Position numbers and translations under genes: made by a program. This document shows, piece after piece, positions 54,291 through 62,560 of a stretch of 64,000 nucleotides of DNA (within the stretch, counting starts at the first letter, position 1; the number at the start of each line of letters is the position of its first letter). Source of the stretch: Camarhynchus parvulus (lineage: Eukaryota > Chordata > Aves > Passeriformes > Thraupidae). The stretch spans positions 22,530,501-22,594,500 of the forward strand of contig NC_044572.1 of NCBI RefSeq assembly GCF_901933205.1. Reading direction: 5' to 3'. The notes under the pieces are model-generated. The model was not told where the DNA came from. It made no database searches and saw only the letters and a program-made list of their open reading frames with translations.

Positions 54291-55765
54291 CAGCTTTTCT
54301 CTGGAACCTGCTGCATGCTAGAGCCTGCTGTTCTTGCTCTGCTTGAGTTCCCTGTCTCTTCCAGCCCTGCCTCATTTCCTGCTCCAGTTATTTTTTGAAT
54401 CCCTGCTCTGCTTCTAAAGTAGACCAGTGCCCCAGGCAGTGGGAGTAAGTCCAAAAAAATATCTCATTTTAGATATAATCTCGTGGATTATTTCTGACAA
54501 TTAGCTGCAGCTATCTGGTATTGTTTATAGCATGAAGTTAGTGACATTGAATAGCGCTTCTGGATGGCAGAAACATTTTAAATTTGACCACAGACAGTAT
54601 TCTTGAACAGTCAGAATACTAAACTAGAATTCCAGTACTAAATTTTGGACAAAAGTTCTTTTCCTTTGTAAATAAGAAAACTGTTTCGATTTGAAAATAC
54701 TCTTGCTCTAAAAACTTACGATTGATATATCAATATTAGCAGGAGAATTGTTGAAAATTAATTCCAAATATAGCAAAATATCCAACTTAACAAGCTCTAA
54801 TTAGCACAATTACTTCCATATTGAAGACATATGTGTAATTGTGTTGTCAGTCTTTGCATGTGAGCAACAATTCCCTTACCAGTCAACCATAATAAATGTA
54901 TTCATGCAATAGTTCTACACAAAAAAAGGTTTTCCCAAAATTGGTTGGCAGACAACTTTGCTTTATTTTAATTAATTATGGTATTACTATATTAAAATAT
55001 TTAAGTAATTTCCAATGCATCAGCAGGTTCTGTTTCACAGTTGTTTAGATTGTATCAAATTTCTAACAGCATCTGACAAATTTAGGGAGTTTTTAAGTAC
55101 CTCAGTACCCTTAACACTCTTACCCTTAAGAATTTCTCCCACCTAGTCACTTCACAAAGGCATCTTAGTAACCAAGAAATTATATATAAATTCTGACAAA
55201 GCCAATTCCTTGTCTTCTTTCAAATCCCTCTTTAAAATAAGGAAGCTGTTGCTGTTACAATGGCATCCAGCAGTTGAGACTGCTATCATCACAATGGACA
55301 GTTATCACCACAGCCTGACATCCAAACCATCACCCTCTCACTACATTCCTAAAACCATGTTCATTTCAGCTTCCTCCCCACATGCTTGCATCACCTGTCT
55401 CCAACTGTTTCTCATGTGAAACCCACATCATGGCCTGCAGAGAAGTTGTCAGTGCCGGTGGTTTGTGTCTGCACCGCATCTGACAGCAGGGACTGGGGTT
55501 TGTAGGCACTAAGGTAATGGGAAAAAATTCTAAAAGTTTTGTAGTAGGTGTAGACCCAAAAAAAAATCCTTACAAACTGTAAGGAGTTTAAAATATAGTG
55601 CTGGAACAAGATTTTCTGATAAATTTCTGAGGTAGATGTCCTGGGAAAGAACATGGTTTGGGGAGGGACGCTACAACATTTTGACAATTTTGCATCATCA
55701 CATGCCTTTGTAACCCCTCATAGGAAGTACAATGACATTAGAATGCAATTCCTAAATCACTGCGC
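54291..55765. other. AT-rich spacer, nothing recognised
   Basis: No gene, RNA gene or repeat family seen between the CR1 fragment and the LTR. Confidence 0.6.
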
Positions 55766-56328
55766 TGTTTTGGCTGGGGTAGAGTTCATTTTCTTCACAA
55801 TGGCTGGCATGGGGCTGTGTTTTGGATGTGCACTGCAATCAGTGCTGATAATAGAGAGGTATTTTTGTTATTGCTGAGGAGGGCTTGCACAGAGCCAAGG
55901 CCTTTTCTGCTCTTCATCTATGAGTGCTCTGAGGATGCACAGGAAGTTGGCAGGAGGCACAGCCAGGACAGCTGACCCCAACTGACCCAAACAATGTCCC
56001 GGACCATAGGGCATCATGCTCAGCATATAAAGCTGGGGGGAGAAATGGAAGGGGGGATGTTAGGAGCGATGGCTTTTGTCTTCCCAAGTCACTGCTACAT
56101 TTGATGGAGCCCTACTTTCCTGGAGATGGCTGAGCACCAGCCTGCCCATAGAACGTGGCTTTGCTTTGCTTGTGAACATAGCTTTTTCCTTACTTCTCAA
56201 AATGTCTTTATCTCAGCCCAGGAGTTTTCTTACTTCTATCTTCCCAATTCACTTCCCCATTCCATTGAGAGGGGAGTGAGGAAGCCGCTGCCTGGAGCTT
56301 GGTTGCTAGTTGGGGTTAAACAATGGCA
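55766..56328 (+). mobile_element. Solo LTR of an avian ERVL-type endogenous retrovirus
   Basis: The element begins TGTTTTGGCTGGGGTAGAG and ends near GGGGTTAAACAATGGCA, giving the TG...CA ends of an LTR and about 563 bp. Inside, in order, are TTTTCTTCACAATGGCTGGCA, GTGTTTTGGATGTGCACTGC, AAGGCCTTTTCTGCTCTTCA, GACAGCTGACCCCAACTGACC, a TATA box at 56,026-56,031 (CATATAAAGCTGGGG), CTTTTGTCTTCCCAAGTCACTG, GATGGAGCCCTACTTTCCTGGAGATGGCTGA and TGTCTTTATCTCAGCCCA. This order matches an ERVL-type LTR family common in birds. The site where a poly(A) signal would be expected has decayed. No internal retroviral sequence or second LTR is nearby, so it is a solo LTR. The flanking pentamers do not form a target duplication. 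Confidence 0.85.
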
Positions 56329-58104
56329 GCCATAAAATCCATCAAAGAACTACAGCCACAAGCAACAGGCCACACTTTTTCATAACACATGTTCCAAAGC
56401 ATTTTAATTTCAGTGGGTTCTTGTAGAAATACTGTAAAACCTTATCTTTTTTAACAATTAGAGATAATGAATACCCCTGTATACCAGAGAAGAAAATATA
56501 TCACTGCTGTTTGTTGTTACATAATCAGATTTAGGCAAAAAGATTTCCCATAAAAAACCCTACATGACCAATATTCTGTCTTTGTTCAGTAACACTTTCC
56601 CTGTGAGTCTATTCCCTTCCTTGTATTCTTTACATTTTACAGCTTTGAGATGTGTCAGGGTTGCTGTGGCTTTGTTGTTGCTGTTGTTAATCTGTATATA
56701 AATTACTGTTATTTTTATTATCACTGGTTTCATTATTATAAGTATTTTCAGGCAGCCAGCTCTATACGCCAGTGGCACGTGTGTGGTAAAATCCTGAAAT
56801 CAACAAGACTCCACAGAGAAGTACCACAGCTGCCTCAAAGGATAACAGTACCGTTTTAGATGTTAAGTAAGCAAAAGTAACAAACACACTGGGAAGGGCA
56901 AGCATTTCTTTAAGAGTATGTGATTGTACGCAAAGAATACCACTGTCTGATTCAATCAAATTTTTTTCTTAAATATAAAAAAATTCTTCTGTGCTGCTTC
57001 CAAGAAACAACATGCATTATCAGAAAGTAATGTTGTGAAAGGTGTTAGTTCAAAAAATTAAGAATGCAAGTGCTTTCTGTATTTGTCTATAAATTATATA
57101 CTTGAAATCCAGAATGCAATTTTTTACAGAGAATGAGGAAATAAAATACTGCTATTCTCCTCTACTTTGAGTTACTTTTCAACTCATTTCATTGAACTTT
57201 AACTATGGTCGTCATGTGGTCTTTACTTGTACTTTCAACAATGTCTAAAAGTATCAGTTAAAAAAATTATTTGAGGGTCATGTGACTTTGTTGACTTCTC
57301 ATAATTCGAGAGATGTAGTACATAATTTTGTTTCTTACACATGTTGGACAAGATTGCACAGCCCCCTCAAACAGTCTTGAGCCTCTCTGTTTTTTCACTG
57401 TAGTTGTTTTCCTCAGCTTCCCGTTACTTGGCACCGATGACTTAAATCCTCCAGAGGAATTCAACTATTTCAAGGAGCTTGAGTGCCACTTCTTTGAATC
57501 AGGATTTGTGTGATAAATCCAGGCCAAGTAAGAACATTTTTTCACTTTAACTATGTTGCTCACTAAGAACAGCTGGTCCTTTACTACATACCCATTCAGC
57601 AGGGAATATAGCAGTTGTATGCTTATCTGATCTCTTCCTGACATACTCCCTTGGATAAAGAAGCTTATTAAATGACAGTAAACCAAATATGTTGTCTGAT
57701 GCCTCTGTTCTCAAATGGCCTTAGTCCACAAGGGACAAGCATTCTCTACCAGCTGCATCTGCAACTCCTACCCACAACATGAACACAGGGCACTTGCCAC
57801 TTCCATTCCCAACTCCTATTTAGTAGTCAACACCGCAGTTTCTTAGGCTGTAATTTCAAAATCTGTTTAGATTTGATAGCATTTCAAAATTTATTTTCAA
57901 ATTCTTTCATAATTTTCCAAATTCATGCATGGTTCTTTGTAGCACCTACATTTTTATGTTCCTTTTCTCAGACTGCTGAGTTTGGGGATTCTGAGCAAGA
58001 GTCCTCTTGGTGTCAGCTCACATATTTCCATGGGCAAAAACATTAATGCAGTTAAATTTTGTGAGCATTGTCCCACTCAAAGGAAGACCCCAGTCAATAC
58101 CAGA
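56329..58104. other. AT-rich spacer, nothing recognised
   Basis: No gene or repeat identified. Near 57,330-57,510 a 61-codon plus-strand frame has no recognisable product. Confidence 0.6.
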
Positions 58105-58475
58105 TCAGGTCCTAAGCTGCAATAGGAAGAGCACTGCCAGCTGGTCAAGGCTGGTCCTCCTTCCCCTTCCCTCAGCCCCTCTGAGACTCATCTGCACTGC
58201 TGTGTTCAGTTCTGGGCTCCTCAGTACAAGCAAGACACAGATGTACTGAAATTGCTTCTGTGCAGGTCATCATGAAGAGGATTAGAGGACTGAAGCACTT
58301 CTACAATGGCAGGTTGAGAGAGCTGGAACTATTCAGCTTGGAGATTAGAAGGCTTGTGGAAGCTCTTAATATTACATATGAATACCAGAGGGAGGAAGAC
58401 AGTAAAGAATATGGAGCCACAGTCTTCTCAGTGGAGTTCAAAGGAAAGACAAGAAGCAATGAACACAATGAAGAT
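58105..58475 (+). mobile_element. CR1 LINE fragment, plus strand
   Basis: Sense-strand CR1 ORF2 3' region. Landmarks in order are AATAGGAAGAGCACTGCCAGC, GGTCAAGG, TCCTTCCCCTTCCCTCAGCCC, CATCTGCACTGCTGTGTTCAGTTCTGGGCTCC, AGTACAAGCAAGAC, ATGAAGAGGATTAGAGGACTG, GGTTGAGAGAGCTGGAACTATTCAGC, TTGGAGATTAGAAGGC, AATATTACATATGAATACC, GGAGCCACAGTCTTCTCAGTGG and GACAAGAAGCAATG. These match CR1 closely and in order. A 94-codon open frame over the right half is CR1-derived, not a host gene. The 3' end of the element with its terminal microrepeat is absent. Confidence 0.85.
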
Positions 58476-58604
58476 TTTCACTATCTTCTCAGTGAAGAAT
58501 ATTTCCCTAGTACCCAATGTGAACCTTCAAACTGCCATTTGTGATCCCTGACTGTTTTTACACTCACTGGAACCACCAACAAGAGTTGGGCTTGCTTACC
58601 TTCG

Positions 58605-58770
58605 TACCTTCCCTTCAAGTATAGAGGGTTGCTACTAGGTCACCCCTTAGTCTGTTCTTCACCAGCCAAAGCAAGCCCACTTTTTCCACATCTCTACCCA
58701 GGGAGCATGAGGTGTGAGCCCTTTACCACCTTGGTAAGCCTCTAGTCAACCCTTCAAGTGCCATCCTGGA
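58605..58770 (-). mobile_element. CR1 LINE fragment, minus strand
   Basis: On the plus strand the antisense CR1 words GGTCACCCCTTAGTCTGTTCTTCACCAGCC, CAAGCCCA, GGGAGCATGAGGTG and CCCTTTACCACCTTGG occur in the expected order. They correspond to the same part of ORF2 that the neighbouring plus-strand fragment covers. The right boundary fades after about 58,770. Confidence 0.7.
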
Positions 58771-59286
58771 AACTCAGTCACCACTTAAGCATTTCAACCT
58801 GGCTGAACCCAGCCCATTCGCACTTGGTTAAATTACAGGGAATGGTTTTCATCTTTCCACACCAGCTCCCCCTGTGTAGCACCATTTCTGAGTCACCCAA
58901 GGGCATGCTGTAGTCATCCTGCTGACACTCATAGTTACACTTGGCTTACTCAACAAGTTCTGAGCAAGATTGTTAGTATGATTATATGTAGGTCTGTGTG
59001 TTACTGGAACACTGCACCACTTTTCCAGCCATTTGGCAAGCTGTTCTCAGAACTCCTAGTTTAAGAGAAGTTGCAGAAGCAAATTTTCCGGACCACAGAT
59101 TCCCCCATGTAAAACTCTGATTAATCTGTTATCAAGATTAAAGAACCATCTGGAAATCTTGTCAATTATGCAATATTTCTTTCCTCCAGAAAACATAATC
59201 AAGGATTCCCTCATGTTTATGGTCAACATCACACACAGACTTTGATCAGAATATAGAAGAAATAAAACACAGATGGACTAAGACAG
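58771..59286. other. Spacer, nothing recognised
   Basis: No gene or clear repeat. The left part may still be CR1 that has drifted beyond recognition. Confidence 0.5.
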
Positions 59287-59714
59287 TGTCACCAGAGTAT
59301 TTTTGTTCTCTGGAAAAAACTCTGGAATCGCAGGGCACCAGGAATATTTCCCAGTCTGCTCCGCAGTGCCCTGACCCCCAGGGGAGCACTGACTTTGACC
59401 CTCATTCATGGAGAAAGTTTCCTAAACTCCAGAATAGACTAGAATCCACCAAGATGTGAAGTAGATTGTAGAGAGTAGTGTAGGTGCATCACTTAGGTGG
59501 GAAATTTAGGTTTTAGAATTTTTAGTATGTAGTGGATGGAAACAAGATGGAGGGCACAGGGTGTCATCCTGGGCTTCTTCTTCACGCTTTTTCTTGGGTT
59601 TGGGTGGCATTTTGTAACTGGGTGGAAAAGTCCGCATTGTGGACTTTTGGGGATCAGTTATTGGGTTTAAAAGGAAAATAATCTAGATGTCAGTTCTTAG
59701 TTGAATAGTTTAGC

Positions 59715-59721
59715 TATAAAA
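59715..59721 (+). promoter_or_regulatory. TATA box of the solo LTR
   Basis: TATAAAA in the context GCTATAAAAGACC, about 100 bp upstream of the AATAAA, as in a typical LTR. Confidence 0.65.
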
Positions 59722-59816
59722 GACCTTGTAACAAAAGATTGTTAGCCATTTTTTCGGTGCTTTTCCAGTGTGCTGAACCTGGTGTGGACAGCATGCAAAA
59801 CTCTAGATAAGATCAT

Positions 59817-59822
59817 AATAAA
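59817..59822 (+). terminator. Poly(A) signal of the solo LTR
   Basis: AATAAA within the LTR, followed by a short R/U5-like segment. It would direct cleavage of a transcript entering from the left. Confidence 0.6.
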
Positions 59823-60638
59823 CAAGAACCCGAAGACCGAAAAAATCCAGAGCATCTCTCTTTCCTGACATAAGACCAGTCCAGGAGGGTCTCCCTCAAC
59901 AGGGGAGCCCCCTGGGAGGGCCCAGCCAGAGTCTCAGAAGTCGGTGAACCAGCAACAGGTACCAGCAACACACTTCAGCAACCACAAAAGTATCATTCTT
60001 TCTCCCCCAGCTCATACATTAAATGAAGCATACTAACACTATTCTAAACCTCTGGAGCTAGCCAAACTTGCACAACTTTACATTCTTGTTAGCGCCATCA
60101 TGCCCATTCTCCATGTGTGCCAAGAGAAATTTTCTCATTTTGAATCAACTCCTGATTCCTGTGGTGTTTCCTACCTTCAGCCTCAGACTTCTTACAGAGC
60201 ACATCTCATAAATACCTGTTCAAAGCTGTGAGCATGCACTGGTATCATCTGGGCATAATGGTCTGCAGCACTGACACGCAGCTTGCTTTCCAGTAACCAT
60301 TCTAATGTAAGTGGTACTTTGAGTGATGTGGAAATCATGCCTTAGGGTAGGCATGAAAGGAAAGGTTTCACTAGCATTTGAATCTATTTCCACTTTGTCA
60401 GCACCCACGTAAAACCAGCCTTCCAATTTTATACACAGACAGGCACCTACTGGTACTCAGGATGCAGACTAGAGAGGGGACAGCTTGTCCAGAGATACCT
60501 AAAAGCATCTGTGCAGAACAGCTCACCAGGTACTTATTAAATAGCCAGGTGCACACTTGGCTGGCTTTTCATCTCATCTTCTGACATGCATAGGCAGGAG
60601 CTGAGCTCTTGTGTGTTTTATGAAAAGTCTAAGGATAC

Positions 60639-60665
60639 CTTAAGGATAGATATTCTATCCTTAAG
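60639..60665. repeat. 27-bp perfect stem-loop sequence (12-bp arms)
   Basis: CTTAAGGATAGA, loop TAT, TCTATCCTTAAG. The arms are exact reverse complements with a three-base loop. The left arm also partly repeats the preceding AAGGATACC. No run of T follows it, and such short hairpins have no set role in a vertebrate genome. Confidence 0.85.
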
Positions 60666-60835
60666 ATTGTATACTCTATTCTCAAGACCGTATATCCAGA
60701 TGCTGCAATCTCTCAGAATCTTCAGCTGTCTTTTATAAATGTAGTTCCCATAACACTAGCTTACACCAGGGCTTCTGAGAAGTGCTTTGCCAAGGAGTTC
60801 CCTAGGAATATGCTTTTACCCCCTGGACTGGACTA

Positions 60836-60965
60836 CAAGGTCTCCCTAGCCGGGGTTGGAACTGGCCGGCACACCTTGGCACAGGCAGCCTCGTCCCCTG
60901 CGCTCCCACCGCCAGGCGTCACCCTGCTGACGGGAACGGGGGAAAATCCCAAACCGACCGCGCAA
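60836..60965. promoter_or_regulatory. Small CpG-rich patch upstream of the main island
   Basis: About a dozen CpG dinucleotides fall in 130 bp (AGCCGGGG, GGCCGGCAC, CTCGTCC, GGCGTCACC, GACGGGAACGGGG, GACCGCGC), against near absence in the flanks. It lies roughly 1 kb upstream of the main CpG island and may be a satellite regulatory element or a minor start site. No TATA box or splice donor accompanies it. Confidence 0.35.
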
Positions 60966-61520
60966 AAAAAGGAGCAGGGAAGGAAATCAAACGGCACTTA
61001 CACAAAGTGAGAGCAAACCCAAGTTAGGATCCCTTGCAAAAAAAGTAACTAATGGAAAACATGTGGGAAATAGCCTTTATGCAAAGCATAGAAAAATATG
61101 CTAATGAAGGTACCAAAATCTTTTAAAAGTTAAGCTTTAAACATAGGAGATACAATTATTCTGTCTTCTATTCCTTCTAAGGCAATCTCCTCTTTTCTTC
61201 CAGATGTAGCATTCAGCTGGAGTCTACATCCATTTAACATCTACCGGAAAGGGAAAAAAAATCTACTCCCCTCCCAAGATACAATGACATGGAACTTGGC
61301 ATCATTTCTGTGAAGACATCCTCAGGAGGATACAATGAGCTCTGCATGAAAACATTTCTGACACAAACTGGCCACATGTACTTCAACGTCAAGAAGCCAC
61401 TAGATGTCAAAATATGCACTAAATCAGAGATTTCATAAGATAATGATGGTCCACACTACTGTGTGACTAAATCTTCAGGAGACAGCTGCCTTTTCAAACT
61501 CACTAGTAGAAGTTAAAGAC

Positions 61521-61551
61521 CAACCAACAAACAAACAACAACAGCACAAAA
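61521..61551. repeat. (CAAA)n-like simple repeat
   Basis: ACCAACCAACAAACAAACAAC-type run, short and imperfect. Confidence 0.7.
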
Positions 61552-61699
61552 CTTACAGGATCATTGTACTTTAGGAAAAAAAATTAAAGTGAGGACTGCT
61601 CGCACGCGAAGTAGGGATTAATAGGGCATTTTGTCAGGTTTAGGAGAGTGACCTGTTTGGAGGAACCGGAGGGAAGAGAGAACGGAATGAAAGGAGAGC

Positions 61700-62560
61700 A
61701 GAAGGGTTCCCGGATCCGAAGGGCCTGGGGGCACTGGCGGGCCCGGAGCGTGCTGTGATCCCCCAGCGCGCCCCGTCCCAAGCGGCGGGGCTGCCGGCAG
61801 GGGTCCGGCCGGTGGAGGCGAGGGGCGCCGGGGTGGGCGGGAGCGCACCTCGGTACCGGTACCACCTCCTCCTCCCTGCGGCGGTGCGGGGAGGGAGCAG
61901 GTGAATGCGCCCTTTGTCCGGCCGAGGCCCCAGCAAACCCACGGCCGGGGGCTCTTTGGGCCGGCCGATGTCGGCGGAGAGGCCCCTCCGGGAGGCCGCG
62001 CCGTCCCGCCGCCCGCCGCCGCTCGGGCCGGCGCACGGCTCACACCGCCCGAGCGGAGGGGAGCGGGATGGGCGCGGAAGGCGGGGCCGGGAGGGGAGGT
62101 GGAGGCTGCGGCCGGTCTCCCCCGCCTCTCATCTCCTCAGAGTCCGGCAGTCGCTCCGCTGCTGATCCGAGGCCGCCTTCCCCTCCGAGCGGCGCCGCCG
62201 GGCGCTGCCCGCCTCGGACGGAGCCAAGCCGGGGCCGCCGCGCCGCCGCTCCCCGCGGGGGGACCTGCGGCGGGAAGGAGAGGCTGGGCTGCCGGGCCGA
62301 GGTGAGTGAGCCCGGGGGCGGACAGGGGCCGGCCGTGCCCGCAGCCGCCGCGGAGGTGTCCGGCCGTGTGCGCCCGCCCGGCCGGGCTGCAGCGCGTTCC
62401 GACGCGGGCCCCGCCCGCCACGCGGCCGGGCCGGGCCGGGCCGGTCTGGGCTGGGCCAGGCGGGGAACCCCCGGCAGGCTCGGGCTGCCTGGGGCGTAGT
62501 GCCCCGGGCTCGTTCTGGCCCAGGAGAGCGCTGAGCGACACTCTCCGGCTCCCAGCCTCT
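61700..62560 (+). promoter_or_regulatory. CpG-island promoter
   Basis: The sequence shifts abruptly from AT-rich to very GC-rich with dense undepleted CpG, the hallmark of an unmethylated vertebrate promoter. CpG content tails off to about 62,690. GC-box-like words include GGGGTGGGCGGGAGC near 61,830, GGCGGGGCCGGG near 62,082 and CCCCGCCCGCC near 62,410. There is no obvious TATA box, as usual for such promoters. A perfect palindrome GGTACCGGTACC lies at 61,852-61,863, and G-quadruplex-prone stretches lie at 61,822-61,841 and 62,428-62,455. The splice donor at 62,302 sets the plus strand as the main direction. Divergent minus-strand transcription is common at such islands and cannot be excluded; on the minus strand only weak donor-like words occur. 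Confidence 0.88.
61900..62301 (+). other. Putative first exon of an unidentified gene (start uncertain)
   Basis: The exon's right edge is well supported: GCCGAG|GTGAGTGAG at 62,301/62,302 is a near-perfect 5' splice site. The left edge, the transcription start, cannot be read from the sequence; somewhere between about 61,900 and 62,150 is plausible. Two ATGs lie inside. The one at 61,969 has a weak context and opens a frame that stops at 62,165. The one at 62,068 (GCGGGATGG, purine at -3 and G at +4) opens a frame still open at the donor after 78 codons, with the intron in phase 0. Its product would be Gly/Pro/Arg/Ser-rich and low complexity, as any GC-rich open frame would be. So it may be coding, but a 5' UTR with upstream ATGs is more likely. 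I do not recognise the gene. Confidence 0.6.

Larger units (their letters stand above)
59287..59954 (+). mobile_element. Nearly intact solo LTR with promoter and poly(A) signals
   Basis: The segment runs from TGTCACCAGAG to GAACCAGCA, so it has LTR-type TG...CA ends and is about 668 bp. It has the order expected of a retroviral LTR: a long U3, a TATA box TATAAAA at 59,715-59,721, a poly(A) signal AATAAA at 59,817-59,822 and a C/G-rich U5. The tetramer ACAG lies on both sides (59,283-59,286 and 59,955-59,958) and may be the target duplication; 4 bp is short enough to arise by chance. I recall similar LTRs from songbird genomes but cannot name the family safely. No internal retroviral genes and no partner LTR are present, so it is a solo LTR left after recombination. 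It lies on the same strand as, and about 2 kb upstream of, the CpG-island promoter. Confidence 0.72.
59955..61699. other. Proximal upstream region of the CpG-island gene
   Basis: Mostly AT-rich and without a recognisable exon. It holds the 27-bp inverted repeat at 60,639-60,665, a CpG-rich patch at 60,836-60,965 and a (CAAA)n-like run near 61,521-61,550. A plus-strand 66-codon frame over the CpG patch and a minus-strand 61-codon frame at 61,234-61,419 have no recognisable product. Confidence 0.55.

Noticed and set aside
53919..54398. 159-codon plus-strand frame
   Set aside because: It is antisense to a CR1 fragment, so it is a by-product of the transposon and not a gene.
58260..58544. 94-codon plus-strand frame with a Leu/Glu-rich helix-like product
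   Set aside because: It follows the CR1 ORF2 3' region closely (GAGAGAGCTGGAACTATTCAGC and neighbours), so it is transposon-derived.
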